From an uncultured Drancourtella sp. (lineage in GTDB: Bacteria > Bacillota > Clostridia > Lachnospirales > Lachnospiraceae), in assembly GCA_937880845.1 (NCBI GenBank), contig CALFLL010000016.1, positions 1-64,000 of the forward strand: a stretch of DNA of 64,000 nucleotides, in the 5' to 3' direction. Made by a program: the position numbers and the translations under genes. Below the pieces are notes generated by a model that worked only from the letters and a program-made list of their open reading frames with translations, had not been told where the DNA came from and searched no databases. Within the stretch, counting starts at the first letter, position 1. Every line of letters begins with the position of its first letter. Positions 18,084-26,908 of the stretch are shown here, piece by piece.

Positions 18084-18818
18084 ATGACAGAACAGAAAGT
18101 AGCAGTGGTAACAGGAGCATCAAGAGGTATTGGAAAAGCGATTGCGACGGAACTTGCAAGAAGAGGTGCCATGGTGATCGTGAATTATAATGGCTCCAAA
18201 GAAAGAGCAGAAGAAGTGAAAGCACAGATTGAAGCAGAAGGAAATAAAGCAGAGATCATGCAGTGCAATGTTGCTGATTTTGACGCATGTGAGGAAATGT
18301 TCCGGAATATTATCAGTACCTATGGGCGTGTAGATATCCTTGTAAATAATGCAGGGATTACAAAAGACGGCTTGCTTATGAAGATGTCCGAAAAGGACTT
18401 TGATGATGTCATCAATACCAATCTGAAAGGTGCATTTAACTGTATCCGTTTTGTTTCAAGACAGATGTTGAAACAAAAAGGCGGACGTATCATCAATCTT
18501 TCCTCTGTCGTAGGGGTGTACGGAAATGCGGGACAGGCAAACTATGCGGCTTCCAAGGCAGGGATCATCGGACTTACAAAGGCATGTGCAAAAGAACTTG
18601 CCTCCCGCCACATTACCGTAAATGCGATCGCACCGGGATTTATTGAAACAGAAATGACAGAAGTATTACCGGATAAGGTAAAAGAAACAGCGAAAGCGCA
18701 GATTCCGTTCGGAACATTTGGCCAGCCGGAAGACATTGCAAAAACGGCAGCGTTTCTGGCATCTGAAGATGCCGGATATATTACAGGGCAAGTGATCTGT
18801 GTAGATGGCGGAATGTAA
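18084..18818 (+). CDS. fabG: 3-oxoacyl-ACP reductase
   Basis: A 244-residue NADPH-dependent short-chain dehydrogenase that reduces beta-ketoacyl-ACP. The cofactor motif TGASRGIG is at 10-17, NNAG at 88-91, and the catalytic residues are S141, Y154 and K158 (NLSSVVG, YAASK). It lies between fabD and fabF with a good ribosome binding site (AAGGAG). Confidence 0.96.
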   Translation: MTEQKVAVVTGASRGIGKAIATELARRGAMVIVNYNGSKERAEEVKAQIEAEGNKAEIMQCNVADFDACEEMFRNIISTYGRVDILVNNAGITKDGLLMKMSEKDFDDVINTNLKGAFNCIRFVSRQMLKQKGGRIINLSSVVGVYGNAGQANYAASKAGIIGLTKACAKELASRHITVNAIAPGFIETEMTEVLPDKVKETAKAQIPFGTFGQPEDIAKTAAFLASEDAGYITGQVICVDGGM

Positions 18819-18840
18819 ATAAGCGTAGAAGGAGATTTGT

Positions 18841-20079
18841 ATGAAAAGAAGAGTAGTTGTAACAGGATTAGGAGCCGTTACTCCAATCGGTAACAATGTG
18901 CCGGAATTCTGGGAAGGAATCAAAGCAGGAAAAGTCGGAATAGGAGAAATCACAAAATTTGATACTTCTGATTATAAAGTAAAAATCGCAGCCGAAGTAA
19001 AAGGATTTGAAGCAAAAGACCATATGGATTTCAAAGCGGCAAAAAGAATGGAGCCATTTTCACAGTATGCAGTTGCGGCAGCTTTGGAAGCATGTGAAGA
19101 TGCAAAACTTGATATGGAAAAAGAAGATCCGTTCCGTGTAGGCGTGATCGTAGGCTCCGGAATTGGAAGCCTTCAGACGGTAGAAAGAGAATATACAAAA
19201 ATCGTAGAAAAAGGACCTTCCAGGGTACATCCTCTTATGGTACCTCTTATGATCTCGAATATGGCTGCAGGAAACATTTCCATTCAGCTTGGGGCAAGAG
19301 GAAAATGCACAAATGTTGTGACGGCGTGTGCATCCGGGACACATTCCATCGGAGATGCTTTCAGAGCGATTCAGTATGGAGATGCAGATGTGATGTTTGC
19401 AGGAGGTACAGAAAGTGCCATCTGTCCTACGGGAGTGGCAGGGTTTACGGCACTGACGGCATTGTCAACATCTGAGGACCCGTTAAGAGCCTCCATTCCG
19501 TTTGACAAAGACAGAAATGGCTTTGTACTTGGAGAAGGAGCAGGCGTTGTTGTTCTGGAAGAGCTGGAACATGCAAAAGCAAGAGGTGCAAAAATCTATG
19601 CAGAAGTAGTGGGATATGGTGCAACAGGTGATGCATACCATATTACATCTCCGATTGAAGACGGAAGCGGTGCGGCGCGAGCCATGACAGATGCAATGAA
19701 GGAAGCGGGAGTAAAACCGGAAGAAGTGACATATATCAATGCACACGGGACAAGTACACATCACAATGATCTGTTTGAAACAAAAGCAATCAAAGCGGCA
19801 TTTGGAGATGCGGCAAAAGAGGTTGTAATAAATTCTACAAAATCCATGATCGGACATCTTCTGGGAGCAGCAGGCGGTGTAGAATTTGTCACTTGTGTAA
19901 AATCCGTGGAAGAAGGATTTATCCATCAGACCATGGGAACAAAGGAAGCAGACGAAGAGTGTGATCTGAATTATGCCATCGGAGCACCGGTAGAAAAAGA
20001 AGTACGTTATGCCATGAGTAATTCTCTTGGATTTGGCGGACACAATGCAACACTGTTGATCAAAGCTTTTGAAGAATAA
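18841..20079 (+). CDS. fabF: 3-oxoacyl-ACP synthase II
   Basis: A 412-residue elongating condensing enzyme. The Cys-His-His triad is C163 (TACASGTHS), H302 (NAHGTSTHHND) and H339 (SMIGHLLGAAGG). It is the only KAS I/II gene in the operon, so it probably carries out all elongation rounds. Length and motifs are standard. The gap to fabG is 22 nt. Confidence 0.97.
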   Translation: MKRRVVVTGLGAVTPIGNNVPEFWEGIKAGKVGIGEITKFDTSDYKVKIAAEVKGFEAKDHMDFKAAKRMEPFSQYAVAAALEACEDAKLDMEKEDPFRVGVIVGSGIGSLQTVEREYTKIVEKGPSRVHPLMVPLMISNMAAGNISIQLGARGKCTNVVTACASGTHSIGDAFRAIQYGDADVMFAGGTESAICPTGVAGFTALTALSTSEDPLRASIPFDKDRNGFVLGEGAGVVVLEELEHAKARGAKIYAEVVGYGATGDAYHITSPIEDGSGAARAMTDAMKEAGVKPEEVTYINAHGTSTHHNDLFETKAIKAAFGDAAKEVVINSTKSMIGHLLGAAGGVEFVTCVKSVEEGFIHQTMGTKEADEECDLNYAIGAPVEKEVRYAMSNSLGFGGHNATLLIKAFEE

Positions 20080-20093
20080 AGAGAGGACTTTCT

Positions 20094-20540
20094 ATGGAAC
20101 TGGAACAGCTTTTAAAACTGATTCAGACGGTTTCGGATTCTAAACTGACAGAATTTAAATATGAAACAGAAGCAGTCTGCATCAAGATGGGAAAAGAAAA
20201 AGAGGTAAAAGTGATTGCGGCAGATGGGGCGGTTCAGGCAGCACCTGCAAAAGCAACAACAATGACAGCCCAAACAACACAGGAAACAGAAGAAGCAGCA
20301 CCGGAAGGAAATCTGGTAAAATCTCCGCTTGTGGGAACCTTCTATGCCGCTTCCGCAGAAGGGGCAGAGCCATATGTGAAGGTAGGAGACAAGGTTAAAA
20401 AAGGACAGGTTCTTGCAATCGTAGAAGCAATGAAGCTGATGAATGAGATTGAAAGCGAATTTGACGGAACCGTGGAAGAAGTACTGGTTGAAAATGCACA
20501 GAGCGTAGAATACGGACAGCCGTTATTCCGCATCAAATAA
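20094..20540 (+). CDS. accB: Biotin carboxyl carrier protein of acetyl-CoA carboxylase
   Basis: A 148-residue protein. The C-terminal biotinyl domain contains EAMKLMNEIE with biotinylated K114, and an Ala/Thr/Gln-rich flexible linker spans about 45-72. It carries CO2 from AccC to the carboxyltransferase (AccDA, 22360). It lies 14 nt after fabF. Confidence 0.96.
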   Translation: MELEQLLKLIQTVSDSKLTEFKYETEAVCIKMGKEKEVKVIAADGAVQAAPAKATTMTAQTTQETEEAAPEGNLVKSPLVGTFYAASAEGAEPYVKVGDKVKKGQVLAIVEAMKLMNEIESEFDGTVEEVLVENAQSVEYGQPLFRIK

Positions 20541-20553
20541 GGAGCAGGAAAGT

Positions 20554-20982
20554 ATGAAACATTTAGGAATCAAAGAAATCGAACAGATCATTCCGCATAG
20601 ACATCCGTTTCTTCTTGTTGACTATATCGAAGATTATGAACCGGGAGAATTTGCGGTCGGATACAAATGTGTGACATTCAGAGAAGACTTTTTTAAAGGT
20701 CATTTTCCGCAGGAACCGGTCATGCCGGGGGTACTTACGGTAGAGGCACTGGCACAGGTGGGTGCGGTAGCTATTTTAAGCAAAGAAGAAAACAAAGGTA
20801 AAATTGCTTACTTTGGCGGAATCAATAAATGTAAATTTAAAGGAAAGATTGTTCCGGGAGACAAAGTAAAACTGGAAACACGCCTGGTAAAATCAAAAGG
20901 ACCTGTCGGAATAGGAGAAGCGGTTGCAAGCGTAGACGGAAAAGTTGTTGTAAGTGCGGAACTGACATTTATGGTAGGTTAA
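20554..20982 (+). CDS. fabZ: 3-hydroxyacyl-ACP dehydratase
   Basis: A 142-residue hot-dog fold enzyme that removes water from 3-hydroxyacyl-ACP. The catalytic H50 (KGHFPQEPVMPG) and E64 (LTVEALAQ) are present. Its place between accB and accC is the order common in lactic acid bacteria and Clostridia. No FabA or FabM isomerase gene is in the operon, so the source of unsaturated fatty acids, if any, lies elsewhere. Confidence 0.96.
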   Translation: MKHLGIKEIEQIIPHRHPFLLVDYIEDYEPGEFAVGYKCVTFREDFFKGHFPQEPVMPGVLTVEALAQVGAVAILSKEENKGKIAYFGGINKCKFKGKIVPGDKVKLETRLVKSKGPVGIGEAVASVDGKVVVSAELTFMVG

Positions 20983-21012
20983 AAAGAAACAAAAACGAGG
21001 TCGGAGGCAGAT

Positions 21013-22347
21013 ATGATTAAAAAGGTATTGATTGCAAACAGAGGGGAAATCGCAGTGCGGATCATTCGTGCATGCCGTGAAATGGGAATTGAAACGGTAG
21101 CAGTTTATTCGGAAGCAGATCAGGAAGCACTTCATACACAGCTTGCTGATGAAGCCATATGTATCGGACCCGCACCATCATCAGAAAGTTATCTGAGCAT
21201 GGACCGGATCATCAGTGCAACAATGATCACAGGGGCGGATGCAATCCATCCGGGATTTGGATTTTTGTCCGAAAACAGCCGGTTTGCCGAGCTGTGTGAA
21301 AAATGTAATATTACATTTATCGGGCCGAAAGCAGAAGTGATTGAAAAGCTTGGGAACAAATCGGAAGCAAGAAATACGATGATATCTGCCGGAGTACCGG
21401 TTATTCCGGGAACAAAGGAACCGGTTTACGAAGCCGAGAGAGGTGCTTTGGAAGCAGAAAAGATTGGATACCCTGTGATTGTAAAAGCAGCTCTTGGCGG
21501 CGGCGGTAAGGGAATGAGGGTTGCCAAGACTCCGGAAGAATTTGAGTCTGCATTCCTCACGGCACAAAAGGAAGCACAGGCAGCTTTTGGTGACGATACC
21601 ATGTATATCGAACATTTCGTAGAACGTCCGCGGCACATTGAATTTCAGATTCTTGCAGACAAATACGGAAATGTCATACATCTTGGAGAACGGGATTGTT
21701 CCGTTCAAAGAAATCATCAGAAACTGATTGAAGAATCTCCGTCACCGGCTTTAGATGAACAACTCAGAAAAAAAATGGGTGAGGCTGCCGTAAAGGCGGC
21801 AAAAGCAGCCGGATATGAAAATGCGGGAACCATTGAATTTTTGCTTGAGAAGAACGGAAATTTCTATTTCATGGAAATGAATACCCGTATCCAGGTAGAA
21901 CATCCTGTCACTGAATGGGTAACAGGGATTGACCTGATCAAGGAACAGATACGGATCGCATCCGGAGAACATTTAAAATATACACAGGATGATGTGAAGT
22001 TGACGGGACATGCTATCGAATGTCGTATCAACGCAGAAAATCCGGAAAAAAACTTCAGACCTTCACCGGGAACTATAAAGGATATTTATCTTCCGGGAGG
22101 AAAGGGAGTGCGTATCGATTCTGCTATTTACAGCGGATATACCGTACCGCCGTACTATGATTCCATGTTGGCAAAACTTATCGTTCATGCAAAAACAAGG
22201 GAAGAAGCGATCATGAAAATGAAAAGTGCTCTGGGTGAGGTAATTATTGAAGGAATTGATACGAATGTGGATTATCAGTATGAGTTGATCGGACACCCGG
22301 ATTATCAGAGCGGAAATATAGATATTGAATTCATCGAACGCTTGTAG
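21013..22347 (+). CDS. accC: Biotin carboxylase subunit of acetyl-CoA carboxylase
   Basis: A 444-residue ATP-grasp enzyme that carboxylates biotin on AccB. The N-terminus [25 protein letters not shown], the glycine-rich loop [12 protein letters not shown], the [15 protein letters not shown] segment and the C-terminal [16 protein letters not shown] are diagnostic. Length is normal. It lies 12 nt before accDA. Confidence 0.97.
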   Translation: MIKKVLIANRGEIAVRIIRACREMGIETVAVYSEADQEALHTQLADEAICIGPAPSSESYLSMDRIISATMITGADAIHPGFGFLSENSRFAELCEKCNITFIGPKAEVIEKLGNKSEARNTMISAGVPVIPGTKEPVYEAERGALEAEKIGYPVIVKAALGGGGKGMRVAKTPEEFESAFLTAQKEAQAAFGDDTMYIEHFVERPRHIEFQILADKYGNVIHLGERDCSVQRNHQKLIEESPSPALDEQLRKKMGEAAVKAAKAAGYENAGTIEFLLEKNGNFYFMEMNTRIQVEHPVTEWVTGIDLIKEQIRIASGEHLKYTQDDVKLTGHAIECRINAENPEKNFRPSPGTIKDIYLPGGKGVRIDSAIYSGYTVPPYYDSMLAKLIVHAKTREEAIMKMKSALGEVIIEGIDTNVDYQYELIGHPDYQSGNIDIEFIERL

Positions 22348-22359
22348 GAGTGAAAAGAC

Positions 22360-24069
22360 ATGAAATTAAAAAATATGTTTAAAAAACCAAGCAGGAAAAA
22401 TTACATAGTGATCAATTCTGAAAATCAAGGGAAACCGGAAGTGCCGGAAGGGCTTTTGAAGAAATGTAACGCATGTAAGTCTGCCATTGTGACGGAAGAT
22501 GTAAAAAAGAATTATTATATTTGCCCGAAATGCCATAATTATTTCCGTGTCCATGCAGGAAGACGAATTGAGATGATTGTGGATGAAGGGACGTTTGAGG
22601 AATGGGATAAAGACTTGATATCCGGGAATCCGTTAAGTTTTCCGGGGTATGAGGAGAAAATCAAGGCACTTCAGGAAAAGACAGGGCTTCAGGAAGCCGT
22701 TGTGACAGGAAAAGGGAATATCAACGGAATCGAAACTGTGATCGGAATCTGTGACGGACGCTTTATGATGGCAAGTATGGGAAAGGCAGTAGGAGAAAAG
22801 ATTACCCGTGCAGTAGAAAGGGCAACCGAAGAAAAACTTCCGGTGATTCTCTTTGCCTGTTCCGGCGGGGCAAGAATGCAGGAAGGGATTGTTTCTCTGA
22901 TGCAGATGGCAAAAACATCTGCGGCATTGAAGCGTCACAGTGACGCAGGACTGTTATACATCTCCGTTCTGACAAATCCGACGACGGGAGGTGTGACGGC
23001 AAGTTTTGCAATGCTTGGCGATATCATTCTGGCAGAGCCAAAGGCTCTCATCGGCTTTGCGGGACCTCGTGTTATCGAGCAGACTATCGGGCAGAAGCTT
23101 CCGGAAGGCTTCCAGAAATCAGAGTTTCTTCTGGAACATGGCTTTATCGACCGTATCGTAGAACGGGAAGAAATGAAAGATGTGCTGTTTTCTATTTTGG
23201 ATATGCACAGGAACAAAGGGCGTACAGAAGAGTTAAGACAGCAGCTTTGTGATCTTGCAGAAGAACCGGGAAGACAGACATACAAAGGGCTGACTTCATG
23301 GGAAAGAGTTCAGATTTCCAGGAAAAAAGAACGTCCTGTGGGAAGTGAATATATCCGGGAGCTGTTTACCGACTTCATGGAGTTCCACGGGGACAGGTAT
23401 TTTAAGGATGACAGAGCCATTATCGGCGGGATAGCAAAATTCCATGGAATGCCGGTGACGGTTATTGCACAGGAAAAAGGAACAACAACAAAAGAAAATA
23501 TTGAGCATAATTTCGGGATGCCGTCTCCGGATGGATATCGAAAAGCTCTCCGTTTGATGAAACAGGCGGAAAAATTTCATCGCCCGGTCATCTGTTTTGT
23601 AGATACACCGGGAGCATTCTGCGGGTTGGAGGCAGAAGAACGGGGACAAGGCGAGGCAATCGCAAGAAATCTGTATGAAATGTCTGCTTTAAAAACACCG
23701 ATCCTATCCATTGTGATTGGGGAAGGCGGCAGCGGAGGAGCCCTTGCCATGGCAACGGCAGATGAAGTGTGGATGTTGGAAAATTCCATTTATTCCATTT
23801 TATCTCCGGAAGGGTTTGCGTCTATTTTGTGGAAAGACAGCAAAAAGGCTCAGGAAGCGGCAGGAGTCATGAAACTTACGGCAAACCATTTAAAAAGCAT
23901 GGAAATCATAGAAAAGGTAATTCCGGAGCCGGAGCATTTCACGTCATCAAATCTCCATGAAGTGACAGACATTATGGATCAATATCTTGCAAAATTTTTA
24001 TGTGATTACATGGCGATGAATACAGACGCGCTCACGGAGAAGCGATATCAGAGATTTCGCAGAATGTAG
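22360..24069 (+). CDS. accDA: Fused acetyl-CoA carboxylase carboxyltransferase (beta-alpha, AccD-AccA)
   Basis: A 569-residue fusion of two subunits that are separate in E. coli and Bacillus. Residues about 1-300 are AccD-like, with the zinc ribbon C36-x2-C39 and C55-x2-C58 and the CoA-binding GGARMQEG. Residues about 305-569 are AccA-like, with ERVQIxR, DTPGAFxGxEAEERGQ and [10 protein letters not shown]. The joint near residue 300-307 is short and the frame is open throughout, so this is a true fusion and not a frameshift. It transfers CO2 from biotin to acetyl-CoA to give malonyl-CoA. Confidence 0.95.
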   Translation: MKLKNMFKKPSRKNYIVINSENQGKPEVPEGLLKKCNACKSAIVTEDVKKNYYICPKCHNYFRVHAGRRIEMIVDEGTFEEWDKDLISGNPLSFPGYEEKIKALQEKTGLQEAVVTGKGNINGIETVIGICDGRFMMASMGKAVGEKITRAVERATEEKLPVILFACSGGARMQEGIVSLMQMAKTSAALKRHSDAGLLYISVLTNPTTGGVTASFAMLGDIILAEPKALIGFAGPRVIEQTIGQKLPEGFQKSEFLLEHGFIDRIVEREEMKDVLFSILDMHRNKGRTEELRQQLCDLAEEPGRQTYKGLTSWERVQISRKKERPVGSEYIRELFTDFMEFHGDRYFKDDRAIIGGIAKFHGMPVTVIAQEKGTTTKENIEHNFGMPSPDGYRKALRLMKQAEKFHRPVICFVDTPGAFCGLEAEERGQGEAIARNLYEMSALKTPILSIVIGEGGSGGALAMATADEVWMLENSIYSILSPEGFASILWKDSKKAQEAAGVMKLTANHLKSMEIIEKVIPEPEHFTSSNLHEVTDIMDQYLAKFLCDYMAMNTDALTEKRYQRFRRM

Positions 24070-24083
24070 GAAAGGAATATAGA

Positions 24084-25151
24084 TTGGGTAAGAATTGGCC
24101 GCCAATTAAATTAGGCGATAAAGAAATAAAAATCCCTCTGATCCAGGGGGGAATGGGAGTGGGAATCAGTCTTGGAGGACTGGCCGGAGCAGTTGCAAAA
24201 GAAGGAGCGGCAGGAATCATTTCCAATGCACAGATCGGATTTAAAGAAGATGACTTTGAACAAAATCCCTTTGAAGCAAATCTCCGGGCAATGGAAAAAG
24301 AATATAAAAAGGCACGAAGCGAAGCACCGGATGGTGTGATCGGATTTAATATCATGGTAGCACTTAAGCATTACGAAGAGTATGTAAGATGTGCGGTAAA
24401 AATCGGATGTGACCTGATTATTTCAGGAGCGGGGCTTCCGACAGACCTTCCGAAATTTGTGGAAGGATCTGATGTAAAGATTGCACCGATCGTTTCTACG
24501 GACAAGTCAGCAAAGGTTATTTTAAAATATTGGGACAGAAAATATAAAAGAACGGCAGATATGGTCGTGATCGAAGGACCAAAAGCAGGAGGACATCTGG
24601 GCTTTACAAAAGAGCAGCTTATAGGGTATGATGAAGATACATATAAAAAAGAAGTCTCGGAAATACTCAAAACTGTAAAATCCTACGGTGAGAAATATCA
24701 GACGGAAATCCCGGTGATCCTTGCAGGAGGAATCGATACAAAGGAAAAAGTAAAAGAGGCCATGGAACTTGGAGTAAACGGAGTTCAGGTGGCGAGCCGT
24801 TTTGTAACGACAGAAGAATGTGACGCGGATATCCGCTATAAAGAGGCGTATCTAAAGGCAGAAAAAGAAGATATTCAAATTGTGACAAGTCCGGTAGGGA
24901 TGCCGGGCAGGGCAATCCTGAATCCGTTTATGAAAGAAGTCATGAGCGGAAAGAAGTTTACGCCGAAGAAATGTCTAGGATGTCTTCATAAATGTAATCC
25001 GGCGGAAATCCCGTATTGCATTACGGAGCGTCTGGTAGCGGCAGCAAAGGGAGATGTGGATCAGGCACTCCTGTTTTGCGGGGCAGATACATACGAACAG
25101 AACAAAATCACAACGGTAAAACAGGTGATAGAAACACTGATGGATAAGTAG
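24084..25151 (+). CDS. FMN-dependent nitronate monooxygenase / FabK-like protein
   Basis: A 355-residue FMN barrel protein of the 2-nitropropane dioxygenase family, a paralogue of FabK. IPLIQGGMGVGISLGGLAG (about 18-36), ISGAGLPTDLP and EGPKAGGHLGF mark the flavin and active site. The C-terminal part has a cysteine group, KKCLGCLHKC and later PYC and LFC, not found in FabK; a metal or Fe-S role is possible but unproven. The start is TTG, with AGGAAAGGA just upstream. Its place at the end of the fab operon suggests a lipid-related reductase or a detoxifying enzyme; the substrate is not known. Confidence 0.8.
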   Translation: MGKNWPPIKLGDKEIKIPLIQGGMGVGISLGGLAGAVAKEGAAGIISNAQIGFKEDDFEQNPFEANLRAMEKEYKKARSEAPDGVIGFNIMVALKHYEEYVRCAVKIGCDLIISGAGLPTDLPKFVEGSDVKIAPIVSTDKSAKVILKYWDRKYKRTADMVVIEGPKAGGHLGFTKEQLIGYDEDTYKKEVSEILKTVKSYGEKYQTEIPVILAGGIDTKEKVKEAMELGVNGVQVASRFVTTEECDADIRYKEAYLKAEKEDIQIVTSPVGMPGRAILNPFMKEVMSGKKFTPKKCLGCLHKCNPAEIPYCITERLVAAAKGDVDQALLFCGADTYEQNKITTVKQVIETLMDK

Positions 25152-25196
25152 ACAGAAGAAAGGTACTCAGGGGAAGAATGGAAAAGGAGTAGAAGC

Positions 25197-25640
25197 GTGG
25201 ATACGTATAAGCTGATCAATGAGATACTGGTTCATTTGTCCAACGAAATTTGGGAGCTGGAAGAAAAAGCCATTATCACGGAAGAATTTAAAGATATTAC
25301 AAACAATGACATGCATATTATAGAAGCGGTTGGACTTGGAAAAGGAAACAATATGTCTGCCATTGCAAAAAAATTAAAGATAACGGTTGGTTCCCTGACG
25401 ACGTCCATGAACAGTCTTGTGAATAAAAGATACGTGATGAGGGAGAGAAGTGAAGAAGACCGAAGAGTGGTAAATATCCGTCTTACAAAAAAAGGGGAAA
25501 AGGCATATTACCACCATGAAAATTTCCATAAGAAAATGACAGAAGCGGTTGTAGCCTCTCTCAGGGAAGAAGAAATTCCGGTATTGATGAAAACCCTGGA
25601 CAGCCTGTCGAAATTTTTCAAATCATATAGGGATGAGTAG
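25197..25640 (+). CDS. MarR family regulator, FabT-like
   Basis: A 147-residue winged-helix protein. The HTH (MSAIAKKLKITVGSLTTSMNSLVNKRYVMRERSEEDRRVVNIRLTKKG) has the MarR wing motif. It starts with GTG after AAAGGAG (25183-25189). FabT of streptococci is a MarR protein that represses the fab operon in response to acyl-ACP. Here the gene closes the operon instead of opening it, and the FabT-type palindrome at 14789-14805 is the likely target, giving a negative feedback loop. The symbol is left empty because binding is inferred from the site and context. Confidence 0.85.
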   Translation: MDTYKLINEILVHLSNEIWELEEKAIITEEFKDITNNDMHIIEAVGLGKGNNMSAIAKKLKITVGSLTTSMNSLVNKRYVMRERSEEDRRVVNIRLTKKGEKAYYHHENFHKKMTEAVVASLREEEIPVLMKTLDSLSKFFKSYRDE

Positions 25641-25650
25641 AGTGTAAAGG

Positions 25651-25690
25651 AGCGGTTGCCTTTTAGAGGGCAGCGGCTTCTTTTAGTTTG
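25651..25690 (+). terminator. Terminator of the fab operon
   Basis: AGCGGTTGCC (25651-25660) and GGCAGCGGCT (25669-25678) form a 10-bp stem with one mismatch and one wobble, followed by TCTTTTAGTTT. It begins 11 nt after the MarR stop codon. Confidence 0.7.
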
Positions 25691-25710
25691 CTGCTTCATT
25701 AACATTTTAT

Positions 25711-25808
25711 GTACATTCGTGTATTTTTATGTCAACTTTTAAAATATATTCGTGTAAATTAATGCAAATTATGAGTGTGAATTCGTTAATTTTTACATGA
25801 ATATGTAC
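25711..25808. repeat. Cluster of related ATTCGTGTA-type repeats
   Basis: ATTCGTGTA occurs at 25715-25723 and 25748-25756. An inverted, slightly longer relative (reverse complement ATATTCATGTAAAAATTAACG) lies at 25784-25804 and matches ATATTCGTGTAAATTAATG at 25746-25764 with a 2-nt gap. The copies fill the AT-rich space before the DUF4143 pseudogene and could be operator sites or part of a small repeat element. Confidence 0.45.
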
Positions 25809-25843
25809 TATATTATGATTAGTATCCTTAAGGAGGTGCTTAT

Positions 25844-26355
25844 ATGTATAGAAAGATTACACAGTATTTAGAAGTGTGGAAAGAGAGTGCTCACCGCAAA
25901 CCTTTGATTTTGCAGGGAGCAAGGCAGGTCGGAAAAACTTACTCTGTTTTGGAATTTGGACGCACCCACTATGAGAATGTTGCATACTTCAATTTTGAAA
26001 CAAACCCCAGACTGAATGAAACCTTTGAGGAAAACATCAGCCCTGAGTATCTGATACCGATTTTATCCCACATTGCGAGGCAGACGGTGTCAGGGAAAAA
26101 ACGCTGATTGTATTCGATGAGGTGCAGCTTTGTGAAAGAGCTTTGACAAGTTTGAAATATTTTTGTGAGGATGCACCCGATTATCACATCATTGTGGCAG
26201 GCAGCTTACTCGGCGTTGCCGTAAGCAGAGCAAAGAGCTTAAAGGTTTATATGGACACGTATAAACCTGCTTATGACATTAAACTCTCTGCGAAAAACTT
26301 TGGCTTTGAGGATGGTAAAAAGACGGTTCCTCTCTACGTTGCATTTTGTATCTAA
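25844..26355 (+). pseudogene. Broken AAA/DUF4143-type ATPase gene
   Basis: The first frame (25844-26107) encodes an N-terminal P-loop domain with Walker A GARQVGKT. A frameshift follows in the A-rich stretch near 26095-26101, after which the other frame continues with Walker B (TLIVFDEVQLC) and IIVAGSLLGVAVSR. At about 26230 the sequence jumps to the last 35-40 residues of the family (SLKVYMDTYKP... to VPLYVAFCI), so most of the central and C-terminal DUF4143 region is deleted. Intact members are about 400 residues; the remains cover about 170. A frameshift and an internal deletion both argue that it is dead. A ribosome binding site (AAGGAGG) survives. Confidence 0.85.
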
Positions 26356-26908
26356 CTAAAGACGAAATGAATTTTGGCTGTCTTTTTTAGTTTATTCACT
26401 ATGGGCAAGCCCTAACAGTATTACCAAATAAGTGCATATGAAATGAAAAAATGGTAAAAAATTCAGATTTTATAAGAAATAAAATATAATTTTTCTTGAA
26501 TTTTATTATAATTGACAATACAACAAAACAGATATAAGATATTTATATAATAAATATGAGAAAATGATGAGAAAAATTTAGGAGAGTTGAAATGTAGTTT
26601 AGCATACCTTTGTGTTAGTTTGGCACTTTACATAAATACGATGACGATAGGTGGCAATGCGTCACTATTTGGGTCAGAAAGAACATTACCGCATACAATA
26701 TTGATGTTGGTTATAGCAATGATATCTTTAATTGTAATATTCGTTAGTACAAAAATGAAAAAGAAATAGTAAAGTTTAAGATGTAGAAAACAACTGCTCG
26801 CCTGTGGTGCTATAGAATAATTAAGTGGATGTTTAGTCTTTTTGTTTGAAATTGGAGAAACTTACAGAATTAAAAAAGAATATCATTTCAGACTGGAGGG
26901 AAAAGCAT
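26356..26908 (+). other. AT-rich gene-poor interval with one doubtful small ORF
   Basis: This 553-nt stretch separates two damaged genes. A weak hairpin followed by T residues lies near 26354-26392. A 60-codon frame from TTG 26587 to 26769 encodes a peptide with one strong hydrophobic segment (LMLVIAMISLIVIFV) and the end KMKKK. Its only Shine-Dalgarno, AGGAGAG, directly touches that TTG and is properly spaced only for an ATG at 26592, which is followed at once by TAG. It is therefore probably a remnant of a membrane protein gene. I see nothing else I can name. Confidence 0.4.

Noticed and set aside
25844..26355. Two separate small genes at the DUF4143 remnant
   Set aside because: Both frames continue one family (Walker A in the first, Walker B and C-terminus in the second), so one broken gene is the simpler reading.
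26846..26908. TTG start for the permease at 26846
   Set aside because: There is no Shine-Dalgarno before it, while GGAGGG stands 8 nt before the ATG at 26909, which begins a typical membrane-protein N-terminus.
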